A stretch of DNA of 64,000 bases from CAVXFS01 sp963761115. GTDB lineage: Bacteria; Pseudomonadota; Gammaproteobacteria; Burkholderiales; Gallionellaceae. The stretch's first letter is position 1. Every line of letters begins with the position of its first letter. Location of the stretch: assembly GCA_963761115.1 (NCBI GenBank), contig CAVXFS010000001.1:1-64000 (forward strand). The letters run 5' to 3'. Shown in pieces: positions 26,997-37,800 of this stretch. The notes below the pieces were generated by a model. It had not been told where the DNA came from. It did not search any database and was given only the letters and a program-made list of their open reading frames with translations. The translations under genes and the position numbers were made by a program.

Positions 26997-28813
26997 TTAG
27001 TGAAATTGCTGATATATTTTTTCCGCCAGTGATGGGCTGATGCCCTCCACGCTGGCCAGTTCGTCCGGGCTGGCTTGCTGAACCCCTTTTAAACCGCCGA
27101 AATGCGCCAACAGATTGCGTCTGCGCTTTTCACCCACTCCCCCTATTTCTTCAAGCATGGATGCGGTTCTTGTCTTGCCGCGTTTGGCACGATGTCCGCT
27201 GATCGCAAAGCGGTGTGCTTCATCTCGTACTTGCTGGATCAAATGCAGGGCAGGATTATCCGGTGACAATTGTAACGACTTTTCCTGGCCCGGTCGAAAC
27301 AATTGCTCCATCCCCGGCTTGCGCTCGACCCCTTTGGCCACGCCAAGCAAGGGAATATCGGACAGGCCCAGTTCAGCCATAACTTCCACCGCCACGCCCA
27401 ACTGCCCTGCTCCGCCGTCGATCAGGATCAAGTCCGGACGTTTTCCTTCGCCCTCCTGCAGCTTCTGGTAGCGACGCAAAACTGCTTGTCGCATCGCGGC
27501 ATAATCGTCACCCGCCGTGATGTCGGTGATGTTGTAGCGCCGGTATTCCGAGTTGCGCATACCCAGGTTGTCGTACACCACACAGGATGCCACGGTGGCT
27601 TCACCCATGGTATGGCTGATGTCGAAGCATTCGATGCGGGCCAGTTTCTCCAGCCCCAGCGCCGCACGCAGGGTTTCGACCCGGTCGGCCTGCCCGGCTT
27701 GCATGCCGGCCTGCTGGTGCAGCGCCAGCCAGGCATTCTTTTCGGCCATCTCGATCCATTGCCTGCCATCGCCCGTGGCCTGGCAACGAATGGTCACTTT
27801 TCGTCCGGCCAGGTCGCCAAGCAGGTTTTCCAGGGATCCCATATCGGTTTGCTGGTTGATCAACACCAGCGATGGTGGCTTGCTGCGGCCCAGATAGTGC
27901 TGCGCGAGGAACGCTTCCAGTACTTCGCCGCGCGACTGCCCCTCGGCATTCTGCGGGAAGAAGCTCTTATCGCCCAGGTGCCGGCCCCCCCTGACCATCG
28001 CCAGGTTCACGCAACTGCTGCCGTTCAGGTCGACCACCGCGATGATGTCGGCATCGGTATCGCGCACGCTCTCGACGAATTGCCTTTGCTGCACAGTATG
28101 CAGGGCCTGCAACTGGTCGCGCAGCACGGCTGCATGTTCGTACTGCTGGGCTTCGGCGGCTTGCTGCATCGCCTGCGTTCAGCGCTGCCTCGACCTCGGC
28201 CTGCTTGCCCTGCAGCAACAGCCCGGCATTGCGGATCGCGGCCGCATAGTCTGCTTCGCTGATCAGGCCGACACAGGGCGCGGTGCAGCGATGGATCTGG
28301 TGCAGCAGACAAGGGCGCGTGCGGTTGTTGAACACGCTGTCTTCGCAGGTGCGGATGCGGAACACCTTTTGCAGCAAGTCGATGCTTTCCTTGGCAGCGG
28401 ACGCATTCGGATACGGCCCGAAGAACTGGTTCTGCCTGCCGGTGCGCGCCGCGATAGTAAGTTATACGCGGGTATTGATGTTGAGTAAGAACTATATACG
28501 GATACGACTTATCGTCACGAAACAATATGTTGTAGCGTGGAGTTAATGTCTTTATCAGGTTGTTTTCGAGCAGCAGGGCTTCTGCCTCGGTGCGCGTGAC
28601 CGTCACCTCTATGTCTGCGATATGCGAGACCATCAGGCGGATCCGCGGCGAGACGCTGGTCTTCTGGAAATAGGAGGCGACGCGTTTTTTCAGCTGCGAT
28701 GCCTTGCCGACATACAGGACTTTCCCGGTCTTATCCAGCATGCGGTACACCCCCGGCAGCAATGGCAGGCCGGCGATGAATGCCTTGGGATCAAATTTGC
28801 TTGCTGGCTTCAA
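26997..28813 (-). pseudogene. uvrC: Excinuclease ABC subunit C, interrupted by two frameshifts
   Basis: All UvrC domains are present but in three reading frames. Frame 1 (from ATG 28813) has the GIY-YIG nuclease start PGVYRMLDKTGKVLYVGKAS and runs correctly to YYRGA near 28450; frame 2 carries LLQKVFRIRTCEDSVFNNR and PCLLHQIHRCTAPCVG to about 28176; frame 3 has the UVR helix MQQAAEAQQYEHAAVLRDQL, the RNase H-like domain (ECFDISHTMGEATVASC, LILIDGGAGQLGVA) and the C-terminal HhH. Both shifts have the same sense (one extra or two missing bases), at about 28443-28453 (a GC-alternating run) and 28170-28176. Either two sequence errors or true decay. UvrC makes both incisions in nucleotide excision repair. 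Confidence 0.9.
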
Positions 28814-29453
28814 CTGGTTGCAGGTACGTTGCTATGGCGCGAAACACATCATGGAACATGGCCTCGGTGAGCCGTTTGGTCTGGGTATTGTAGCGGCTGC
28901 AATGGTAGCTGTCATACAGCACCAGGCCATCGGCCAATGGGTGGCGCGCGCCATGCGCGAACCCATGGTCCTTGCTGCGCAGCCCGAGCGCGCGCAACAC
29001 CGCATTGTGGGCGACCGTCCCCAAAGCCAGCAGCGCCGTGCCAGGCTTCATTGTCGACAACTCCTCCGCCAGGTAACCATTGCATTGCCTGACCTCTTCC
29101 GGCAGCGGCTTGTTCTGCGGCGGCAGACAGCGTACAGCGTTGGTGATGCGGCAATCTTCCAGCTGCATGCGCTGGTTGGCCCGGCCGTCACCATCCAGCG
29201 GCTCGGCTGACGAAGCGAAGCCGAATTTGTGCAGGGTGGCATACAGGAGTATTCCGGCATGGTCGCCGGTGAATGGCCTGCCGGTGCGGTTCGCGCCGTG
29301 CATGCCGGGCGCCAGCCCGACGATCAGCAGGCGCGCATCGCGATCGCCGAATGAAGATACCGGCCGGGCGTGGTAATCCGGGTTGGATCTGCCGACGTCA
29401 TCGAGGAAATCGGCAAGGCGCGTACAGGAACGGCAGTTTTCCGAGAAGGTCAT
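28791..29453 (-). CDS. Uracil-DNA glycosylase, family 5 (UdgB) type
   Basis: 220 residues. Excises uracil and other deaminated bases. Motif A GLAPGMHGANRTGRPFTGD is typical of family 5, and the C-terminal motif is HCSRYNTQT. Cys residues at CRSC and in DCRITNAVRC are placed to hold the [4Fe-4S] cluster of families 4 and 5. Its end overlaps the uvrC start by 23 nt, forming a DNA-repair pair. An ATATTCGATAT word lies 14 nt upstream of its start. Confidence 0.9.
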   Translation of the reverse strand: MTFSENCRSCTRLADFLDDVGRSNPDYHARPVSSFGDRDARLLIVGLAPGMHGANRTGRPFTGDHAGILLYATLHKFGFASSAEPLDGDGRANQRMQLEDCRITNAVRCLPPQNKPLPEEVRQCNGYLAEELSTMKPGTALLALGTVAHNAVLRALGLRSKDHGFAHGARHPLADGLVLYDSYHCSRYNTQTKRLTEAMFHDVFRAIATYLQPVEASKQI

Positions 29454-29466
29454 CTATCAGGCACCC

Positions 29467-29533
29467 ATATTCGATATTGCATGCACATCAAGCTGAATCA
29501 TGACCGTCATCCTTGTAATATTCGATATCGAAT
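29467..29533. promoter_or_regulatory. Repeated palindromic word in the udg/moeA divergent region
   Basis: The word ATATTCGATAT occurs at 29467-29477 and 29518-29528; the second copy extends into a perfect 14-nt palindrome ATTCGATATCGAAT (29520-29533). Spacing between copies is 51 nt. This is compatible with a two-site operator or with chance in an AT-rich stretch. Confidence 0.35.
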
Positions 29534-29628
29534 TGTATTGGATATAAGCTGAGGCCCATAGTGAAAATCCTGCTCCAACAATTCGACCATATCTGCTTCG
29601 TAGAAGTGAACCACGGCAAAGCCTGGGG

Positions 29629-29755
29629 TTCGCTCCTTCCCCCTTTAAGGGGGAAGGCCGGGATGGGGGTAGGACGGTGGAGTTATCAAAGACGGTGAGA
29701 ATGCCGAGTCTCTACCCCCACCCTAACCCTCCCCCTGCAAGGGGGAGGGAACTGA
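29629..29755. repeat. Dispersed palindromic repeat (C5/G5 arms)
   Basis: Two hairpins (CTTCCCCC-TTTAA-GGGGGAAG near 29636-29656 and CCTCCCCC-TGCAA-GGGGGAGG near 29728-29748) are flanked inside by complementary GGGATGGGGGTAG and TACCCCCACCC arms, giving a cloverleaf-like fold. Words of this kind are common as intergenic MITE-like repeats in Beta- and Gammaproteobacteria. The 360-nt gap 29454-29813 contains this repeat and the palindromic words before it, and no gene. Confidence 0.7.
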
Positions 29756-29813
29756 AATTTCGCCTGCGAGGCGAGCAATTCGCTAAACTTGGCTACACCA
29801 AGAAAGGACCCCA

Positions 29814-31082
29814 ATGAATCCTGCCCTCTCCCTGTCCAGCCTCGATGCCATGGAGGATTATGACCCAAACTCGATCCGGGTCGAGCAAGCCAGGCAATTG
29901 ATCCGCCGTTTCCTGCACCCGCTCGAAGATACGGAGACGATTAGCCTGCAGCAAGTCCTGCACCGCACTTTGGCCGCGGATATCTCCTCTCCCCTGAACG
30001 TCCCACCGCATGACTACTCCGCCATGGATGGCTATGCCTTGCGTTACGCTGACCTGACTGGCAGCACCAGCCAGCTTGAACTTGCCGGCAGCAGCTTTGC
30101 CGGGCATCCGTTTGCCGGGAAGGTTGCAGCCGGCGAATGTGTACGCATCATGACCGGCGCCTTGATTCCCGATGGCTGCGATGTCGTAGTCATGCAGGAA
30201 CATGCGCATATTTCGGGAAACACTGTTGAGATCGGCAGCGGCCATCGCCCCGGCCAGAACATTCGCCGCGTCGGTGAGGATATGCGTGCGGGAGAACGCG
30301 TGCTGGCGCAAGGCCAGGTGATCCATTCTGCGATCATGGGTCTGCTGGCATCGCTTGGATTCAGTGAGATTCGGGTTTTCCGCAAGCTGAAGGTCGCGAT
30401 CTTTTCGACCGGCGATGAATTGCAGCAACCGGGCACCCCGCTTGCCCCGGGCAATATCTATGACAGCAACCGCTATACGCTGACCGGACTGCTGCAGGAA
30501 TTGGGAGTGGAGCTCCTCGACCTGGGCAACGTCCGCGACGACCCGGCACAGCTCAAGGCCACATTGCTTGACGCAGCCGGCAAGGCTGACGTGATCATCA
30601 CCAGCGGCGGCGTGTCAGTCGGCGAGGCCGACTACATCAAGCAGTTGCTGGCGGAGATCGGCGAGGTCGTGTTCTGGAAGATCGCCATGAAGCCCGGCAA
30701 ACCATTGGCCTACGGCAAGATCGGCAACAGTCATTTTTTCGGCCTGCCCGGCAATCCGGTCGCGGTGATGGTGACTTTCCAGCAATTCGTGAGCGATGCG
30801 TTGCGCATCCTGATGGGCCAGGCCCCCCACCCTGCCCTGACTCTCAAGGTGGAATGTGCCGACCCGATCAGGAAATCGCCCGGGCGCACCGAATTTCAGC
30901 GCGGCATCCTGGCCCGGGACGAGCAGGGAAAATTGATCGTTCACAGCACGGGAAATCAGGGATCGGGGATCCTGAGCTCGATGAGCAAGGCCAACTGTTT
31001 CATCGTGCTGCCGCTGGAGCAAGGTCATGTCGAGGCCGGCTGCCAGGTTGTTGTCCAGCCATTCGGCCATATGCAAATATAG
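29814..31082 (+). CDS. moeA: Molybdopterin molybdenumtransferase MoeA
   Basis: 422 residues; ATG at 29814 follows AAAGGA. Inserts molybdenum into adenylylated molybdopterin, last step of Mo cofactor synthesis. Visible: domain III start VPPHDYSAMDGYALR, the MPT-binding domain with IFSTGDEL, ITSGGVSVGEADY and GLPGNPVAVMVTF, and domain IV at the C-terminus. It is alone; no other moa/mob genes in the window. Convergent with the cyclase gene, 38 nt apart. Confidence 0.97.
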   Translation: MNPALSLSSLDAMEDYDPNSIRVEQARQLIRRFLHPLEDTETISLQQVLHRTLAADISSPLNVPPHDYSAMDGYALRYADLTGSTSQLELAGSSFAGHPFAGKVAAGECVRIMTGALIPDGCDVVVMQEHAHISGNTVEIGSGHRPGQNIRRVGEDMRAGERVLAQGQVIHSAIMGLLASLGFSEIRVFRKLKVAIFSTGDELQQPGTPLAPGNIYDSNRYTLTGLLQELGVELLDLGNVRDDPAQLKATLLDAAGKADVIITSGGVSVGEADYIKQLLAEIGEVVFWKIAMKPGKPLAYGKIGNSHFFGLPGNPVAVMVTFQQFVSDALRILMGQAPHPALTLKVECADPIRKSPGRTEFQRGILARDEQGKLIVHSTGNQGSGILSSMSKANCFIVLPLEQGHVEAGCQVVVQPFGHMQI

Positions 31083-31120
31083 ATTGCCGCGCCCCAGCCA
31101 ACGCAAATGGATTTACCGGA

Positions 31121-33370
31121 TCATTTGGTCTCCCAGCCGAACACGCCATCCCAGTCCGAAGCAGGCGGATGGTTGCGGAAATATGCGATGCGTTCCGCAT
31201 ATAGCTGATACAGCCTTAATTGCGGCGCCTTCTGCCGCAAATCATTCAACTGCCTTTCCGCGATGTCCCACGCCTGCAAGCGATACATGCTCAGGAATTC
31301 ATGGAATGCATCGACCTCGTCCACTAGCGCGGCACCCACCTTGCCTTCCTCTCCCAGCGGCTCGAATATGGTTACCGGTTCATCCTTGCCTTTTACCCGG
31401 ACCCGGTCAAGTTCACGGTAGATCAATCCCGGCACGGCGTTCCTGGTGCTGGCGCCGACGATGATATCCGCCCCATATTGCTTGGTAATTCCCTCCAGTC
31501 GCGACGCCAGATTTACCGCATCTCCCATCACGGTATAGGCAACACGGATTTCCGAGCCCATATTGCCAACGCTCACCTTGCCGGTATTGATGCCAACCCC
31601 GATTTGTATTGACGGCCAGCCACGCTCCCTGAACTTCGTCTGCAACGCATTCAACGCCTGTTGCATTTCCATGCCGGCCAATATGGCATTGCGCGCATGA
31701 TTTGCCTCCTCAAGCGGCGCCCCCCAGAACGCCATGATGCAATCTCCCATGTACTTGTCTACCGTGCCGCGATGTTTATAGATCACGCGGGTGAGCGGGG
31801 TCAGGAATTCGTTCATCAACAAGCTGAGTTCCTTCGGCTCCAGCCCCTCCGAAATTGAAGTGAAATTGCGTACATCGGAGAACAGGATGGTCATCTCCCG
31901 GCTTTCGCCTTCCATGGAAACCTGGCGCGGGTTCCTGCTCATCTCATCCACGAGTTCTGCCGGAACGTACTGGCCAAACAAGCCTGTCAATTTTCGCTTG
32001 GTGCGCGTTTCGGTAAAATATCCGTACGGCATGTCAAGCAGGAACAGGCCCAGGATCAGGATAAGACTGTTCGCGATCGGGAAATCCAGGTTGGCCGATT
32101 GCCATAACCAAAAATTCAATGCCACTACCGCAGCCAGCACGCCCAGCGAAACCATCGTTGCCCAGATCGAATTCAGCACCGGCAATAACAGGCTCAACAG
32201 CGTCCCAATGACAAGCAGTTGCAGAACTTCCGCAGCAAGGACATAGGGCGGTCTACCCCGGATATTCTGGTCAAGAATTCCGGCTATCATATTGGCGTGT
32301 ATTTCCACACCCGGATACACCGACGCGACAGGCGTGGTGCGCATATCCAGCAATCCCGGCGTAGAAGTACCAATCAGCACGATCTTGTTTGCAAGCTGTT
32401 CAGGCGGCACCTTGCCATGAAGAACATCGGTAATCGAGATATATGGAAAGCTGCCACGTGGCCCACGGTAGGGCACCAGTGAACTGGCCTCATAGTCAAC
32501 CGGAATCCTCAATTTTTCCTGGGGCGACTGGATTTCAAGCCATTCCAGATTTGCATTGTCGTTCTGCTCTCCTCCCCAGCCCGGCAATAGTCTGGTATCG
32601 CCCAGCAATGTACGAACCATGGCCAGGGGTAATGACTCGTAGTAGGCATTGCCATATTCCATGACCATGGGCAATCGCCGTACTACGCCATCAGCATCCA
32701 CCAGGGGATTGATGAATCCGCTGCTGGCGGCAGCCTTTTGCAAATCAGGCAAGTTGCCGTCATAACCATCCCAATGGAGAAAGTTCGTTGCCTGCGCGCC
32801 AAAGGCACCAGGGGGGAAAACCGGAACAGGCAATGCACCGGAAATAATATTGCTGCTTTTTTGCTCGTTGTTGGAAAAATAATAAGCCAGTACAACCTTG
32901 CGTCCTTTCAGGCTGCTGGCAAACAGCTGGTCGTATTCCAATTGCGGGGCTAGTTTCTTCAGGGCGGATTGAAACTCCGGCACATCTTTAAGCTGATTGT
33001 GCCCCAAGGCTTGCAATATGTTCAGTCCGGAACTCTGATCCGTTTCTGCAAACAGGATGTCGAAACCCACTACCGCTGCCTTGTAATGCTCGAACAACTG
33101 ATTCACCACCATCGCCATGCGATCACGACCCCACGGCCAGCGACCTTCTTCCTTCAGGCTTTTTTCGTCTATGTCGACGATAACGATGCGTTTGTCCAGC
33201 TTGCCGGGCATGGCCAGCCGCATCCTGTAATCATATGTGATGGCATCCAGTTTTTCAGCAAGCGGTACTTCGTAGAACTTGGCTGCTGCACCCATCAGGT
33301 AAATGGTCAAGGCAAGCCCGATGCCGATTATCACGGGATGCTTTCTGAACGCTTTACCTATTGCACTCAT
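31121..33370 (-). CDS. CHASE2-domain adenylate/guanylate cyclase
   Basis: 749 residues. One N-terminal membrane helix (VIIGIGLALTIYLMGAA), an extracytoplasmic CHASE2 sensor (residues ~35-350, with VIVDIDEKSLKEEGRWPWGR and the typical IVLIGTSTPGLLDMRTTPV), three closely spaced membrane helices (~375-455), then a class III cyclase domain: FSDVRNFTS (first metal Asp, ~493), KYMGDCIMAFWG (second Asp, ~540) and YTVMGDAVNLASRLEG. A helical tail of ~90 residues follows. It would make cAMP (or cGMP) in response to a periplasmic signal. It is 89 nt downstream of the FecR gene and the exoprotein, the last gene of that direction. Confidence 0.93.
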   Translation of the reverse strand: MSAIGKAFRKHPVIIGIGLALTIYLMGAAAKFYEVPLAEKLDAITYDYRMRLAMPGKLDKRIVIVDIDEKSLKEEGRWPWGRDRMAMVVNQLFEHYKAAVVGFDILFAETDQSSGLNILQALGHNQLKDVPEFQSALKKLAPQLEYDQLFASSLKGRKVVLAYYFSNNEQKSSNIISGALPVPVFPPGAFGAQATNFLHWDGYDGNLPDLQKAAASSGFINPLVDADGVVRRLPMVMEYGNAYYESLPLAMVRTLLGDTRLLPGWGGEQNDNANLEWLEIQSPQEKLRIPVDYEASSLVPYRGPRGSFPYISITDVLHGKVPPEQLANKIVLIGTSTPGLLDMRTTPVASVYPGVEIHANMIAGILDQNIRGRPPYVLAAEVLQLLVIGTLLSLLLPVLNSIWATMVSLGVLAAVVALNFWLWQSANLDFPIANSLILILGLFLLDMPYGYFTETRTKRKLTGLFGQYVPAELVDEMSRNPRQVSMEGESREMTILFSDVRNFTSISEGLEPKELSLLMNEFLTPLTRVIYKHRGTVDKYMGDCIMAFWGAPLEEANHARNAILAGMEMQQALNALQTKFRERGWPSIQIGVGINTGKVSVGNMGSEIRVAYTVMGDAVNLASRLEGITKQYGADIIVGASTRNAVPGLIYRELDRVRVKGKDEPVTIFEPLGEEGKVGAALVDEVDAFHEFLSMYRLQAWDIAERQLNDLRQKAPQLRLYQLYAERIAYFRNHPPASDWDGVFGWETK

Positions 33371-33459
33371 GGAAGTTCAACGATTGGCCAGAGACTTTAC
33401 GCAATTTTCCATCGCCGATGAGGCGATGGTGGATCAGGGATGGAATATCTCCATATCGA

Positions 33460-34815
33460 CTAGCGTGTACACATCAACTCCTGTTCGAAGTCATAACGCG
33501 CCAGCACAGGATCATATTCCAGGAAGCCAGGCATTTCCGCCAGCCGGACAGGGGCAAGGCCGTCTTCGACGAATCCGGACTCCCCCCGCTGCAGCGGAAT
33601 TTGCTTGCCGGCATTCTCATCCAGTACTTCTCCTGACATCACGCCGACATACACACCATCTGCAACGTCTGTTTTCTCCAGTCCAAACCGCTTGACGAAG
33701 TCCACCGGCAAATCCTCCGGCTTCGGCGTTTCAGGATCCAGCAGTCCTGCAGGAGGAGACGGCAAAATCTGAGGCGCGCCGCCTTGTTTGATACTGGCCG
33801 TCTTTCCTCGCCCCAGGACGATAGTATCGTTGCCCTGGCCGAAATCGATTTCACCATCGCGCATGAGTACAAAAACGTTGGCATCATTCCCGCTGCATAG
33901 TCCCGGGATATTGCCCGTATCGGCACACACCAGATCGAAGGATGTTCCGCGTATTCCTATGGTGGCTGTTGCAGCGCGATACTGCACCCGGTCGCCATGC
34001 AGTTTCCCCAGCAGGCCGGTTACCACGCGCAGCCCACCCTTGAGCAAGTCGATCACCTCACTCGATTCGTCGGCCTTCGCAGCCACGAACTTGAATGCGG
34101 TCAGCTTTAACCGGGAATTCTTGGGTAATACCAGCTTGGTTTTGTCCTGCATGACAAAGCCAGCCGATCCGTCAGCATCGGTAATCAGCACGTCGCCCTC
34201 GAACACGGGCGAGCCCACCTCCAGTTTGTGCTCCGAGCTGTCTGCAGCACGGGCTACCATGCTTCCCTGCAGCCACACCACCTTGCCAGCCGTGCGAGAC
34301 GCCGGACTTATCAGGTCATGATTCTGTTCGGACTGCAGTTGATCCGCAGTACATCCAAGGCCATCACACAATCGCGCAATAAAATCCGTCCCCCTTATCC
34401 CGATGGTGGCAGTTTTCACTTTTAGCTGATAAGTCGATTTGTTGCGACTGATCATCCCTGTCAATTGCCGCAACCCTCCCCTGAGCAGGCGCATTGCGAA
34501 GGAATCTTCATCCGGCTGATTTTGCTTGAAGACGAAATTTTCAATTTGCAGGCGAGAGTCGGGTCGCACCGCTACCTTGCTCTGGTCAGCGAATATCAAC
34601 AAGGCATGGCTATCCTGCTGGGTAATGACTATATCGCCGTTCTCTAGCAAACTTCCCTTGATCAATAGATGTTCAGGATTCCCTTCATGTGCAACCGATA
34701 CCGTTCCCTCGAGCGATTCCACATGAGCTACGGCTTCTGCTCGCGCCATACCCGGCAACAGTGCCAGCAGCAGACTGAAGCTGATAAACGCAAGACGTAT
34801 GGATAGTCCAGGCAT
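33460..34815 (-). CDS. Periplasmic protein with two FecR domains
   Basis: 451 residues from ATG at 34815, with AGGA 7 nt upstream and just after the stop of the exoprotein gene; an ATG at 34833 would overlap that gene. Signal peptide ending GMARAEA. Two FecR repeats follow (~residues 30-155 and ~175-300): each has a VESLEGTVSV/VVWLQGSMVA opening, a GDIVIT or GDVLIT strand and a TATIGIRGT ending (KTATIGIRGTDF, ATATIGIRGTSF). The C-terminal 150 residues are Pro/Glu-rich with no known domain. FecR domains usually relay surface signals; here there is no sigma factor gene nearby, so partnership with the cyclase or exoprotein is inferred. Confidence 0.9.
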   Translation of the reverse strand: MPGLSIRLAFISFSLLLALLPGMARAEAVAHVESLEGTVSVAHEGNPEHLLIKGSLLENGDIVITQQDSHALLIFADQSKVAVRPDSRLQIENFVFKQNQPDEDSFAMRLLRGGLRQLTGMISRNKSTYQLKVKTATIGIRGTDFIARLCDGLGCTADQLQSEQNHDLISPASRTAGKVVWLQGSMVARAADSSEHKLEVGSPVFEGDVLITDADGSAGFVMQDKTKLVLPKNSRLKLTAFKFVAAKADESSEVIDLLKGGLRVVTGLLGKLHGDRVQYRAATATIGIRGTSFDLVCADTGNIPGLCSGNDANVFVLMRDGEIDFGQGNDTIVLGRGKTASIKQGGAPQILPSPPAGLLDPETPKPEDLPVDFVKRFGLEKTDVADGVYVGVMSGEVLDENAGKQIPLQRGESGFVEDGLAPVRLAEMPGFLEYDPVLARYDFEQELMCTR

Positions 34816-34823
34816 GTTATTTC

Positions 34824-37800
34824 CTATTGGCAAATCTGTTCTTCGAATGGGTCATAAATAACGTCTTCGTTGCTTGCCAAAAGCCGGTCCAGCACGGTTG
34901 ACAGCCAGGGAACGTACGGTGGCGTTAAGTAACTGTTGATTCTTGGATTCGGCAGCTGGGATGGGGCAAGGACCAGCGCAGTACCCAGGTTGACCAAACG
35001 GTATGCCCAGGTTGCAGGAATATTCACGACATTGAATGCGCCGGTAATCCCGCCGCGCGCTTCCATGAATGTATAAATTTGCGGTGGATCTGGCGTATAG
35101 CCGCCAAAGCTGAGCGCATTCAGGGTCCCATCGAGAAATACAGTCCCCGTTACATCGATGAAATCGTAGTCCGTTCCTTGAACTATGCCGCCCAGTTGAA
35201 TGTTGGTAATCGATGCGGGCCCCAAGGTCAAATTGCCGACAATAATAATTGTGCCGGGTGAGAAGCCCGGCGCCAGTGTTCCGCCATTGAGCAGAAGGTC
35301 GCTCCTGATGATGCCTGTACCGCCCAGCACCCCCCCATTTATGCTGATATTGCCTGATCCGGTAAGGGTTGCAGGTGCAGCGCCGGGGGATGAAAGCGTC
35401 GTCGTTCCCCCGGCATTCTGAGTAAATGAAGTGGCAGCGCTGACATCCAGATTGCCGCCTGGCAGGATGAGCAGCGTGCTGTTGTTGCTGAATATGCCTG
35501 CCGTAAAGAGGGCATTGTTGACATTCATGACACCGTTATTCGCATTGGTTGCTCCATTCACCAGCGCATTCGTGAGCGTAATGGTTGCATTGTTTGTCAG
35601 GTTGCCGTTTATTACTCCAGTTGTTGCCCCGCCGACGGTTGCAACGGCCGTAGTATTGCTTGCTCCATTCGTCAGTGCGCCATTGATCACGCCGGTCAGA
35701 TTCAGAATTCCATTGTTACTAAAATTGCCGGTCAGTACGCCAGCCAGGGTAAAGGTACTGCCCGCATTGTTTGTCACGCCGGTCGTGCCGTTTAGCTTCG
35801 ATCCTGCCGTCAGATCGAAGGCAGCGGGAGCCGTCGAAGCGTTGGTGATCAAGCCGCCTACCGTGCTGGTACCGAGGGTGGTCACGGTACCCGTACCGGT
35901 GTTATTCAGGGTGCCGGTGACACCGGCGCCATTCAGAGTAAGCGCGCCCGTGTTGCCAATACCACCCGTCGTAGTTCCTCCTGAACTGGCCGTGCCGCTG
36001 TTGGTCAGTGAACCGTTTAACGTTCCGGTCTGGGTCATTGTGCCTGCATTGGACATCTGACCGGCCAGGGTTCCTTCGATCGTGAAGATGCTGCCTGCAT
36101 TGTTGGTCACGCCGGTCGTGGCGTTCAATCTGGTGGCGGTCGCCACATCGAACCCGGCTACAGCCGTCGAGGCATTAGTGATCAATCCGCCCACCGTGTT
36201 GGTACCGAGGGTGGTCACGGTACCCGTACCGGTGTTATTCAGGGTGCCGGTGACACCGGCGCCATTTAGCGTCAGCGCGCCCGTGTTGCCAATACCACCC
36301 GTCGTCGTTCCTCCTGAGCTGGCCGTGCCGCTGTTGGTCAGCGAACCGTTTAACGTTCCGGTCTGGGTCATTGTGCCTGCATTGGTCATTGGCCCGGCCA
36401 GGGTTCCTTCGATCGCGAAGATGCTGCCTGCATTGTTGGTCACGCCGGTCGTGGCGTTCAATCTGGTGGCGGTCGCCACATCGAACCCGGCTATAGCCGT
36501 CGAGGCATTAGTGATCAATCCGCCCACCGTGCTGGTACCGAGGGTGGTCACGGTACCTGTGCCGGTGTTATTCAGGGTGCCGGTGACACCGGCGCCATTT
36601 AGCGTCAGCGCGCCCGTGTTGCCAATACCACCCGTCGTCGTTCCTCCTGAGCTGGCCGTGCCGCTGTTGGTCAGCGAACCGTTTAACGTTCCGGTCTGGG
36701 TCATTGTGCCTGCATTGGTCATTGGCCCGGCCAGGGTTCCTTCGATCGTGAAGATGCTGCCTGCATTGTTGGTCACGCCGGTCGTGGCGTTCAATCTGGT
36801 GGCGGTCGCCACATCGAACCCGGCTACAGCCGTCGAGGCATTAGTGATCAATCCGCCCACCGTGCTGGTACCGAGGGTGGTCACGGTACCCGTACCGTTG
36901 TTGTTCAGGGTGCCGGTGAGGTTGGCGCCGTTGTTCAGGTTCAACGTGCCCAGGTTGGTCAACAGGCCATTCAGTGTGCCCTCTATGGTGAACAGGCCGC
37001 CCAGATTGTTGTTCACGCCGGTAGTGGCGTTCAGCGTGGTGCCGGCCGACACATCAAATGCCGTCGTAGAATTGTTGGTGATCAAGCCGCCCACCGTGCT
37101 GGTGCCGGCCGTGGCTACCGAGCCTGTGCCATTGTTGGTCAGCGCGCCGGTGAGGTTGGCGCCATTGTTCAGGTTCAACGTGCCCAGGTTGGTCAATGAA
37201 CCATTCAATATGCCCTCGATAGTGAACAGGCCACCCAGATTATTGTTCACGCCGGTGGTGGCGTTCAGCGTGGTGCCGGTCGACACATCGAACGCCGTCG
37301 TCGAGTTGTTGGTGATCAAGCCGCCCACCGTGCTGGTGCCGGTAGTGGTTACCGAGCCTGTCCCATTGTTGGTCAGCGCACCGGTGAGGTTGGCGCCATC
37401 GTTCAGGTTCAACGTGCCCAGGTTGGTCATTAGGCCATTCAGCGTGCCCTCCAGAGTGAACAGGCCACCCAGATTGTTGTTCACGCCGGTAGTGGCGTTC
37501 AGTGTGGTGCCGGCCGACACATCGAATGCCGTCGTCGAATTGTTGGTGATCAAGCCGCCCACCGTGCTGGTGCCGGTAGTGGTTACCGAGCCTGTCCCAT
37601 TGTTGGTCAGCGCGCCGGTGAGGTTGGCGCCGTTGTTCAGGTTCAACGTGCCCAGGTTGGTCATTAGGCCATTCAGCGTGCCCTCCAGAGTGAACAGCGC
37701 GCCCAAACTGTTGCTCACACCGGTGGTGGCGTTCAGCGTGGTGCCGGCCGACACATCGAACGCATTGGCCGCAGTCGAGGAATTGGTGATCAAGCCGCCC

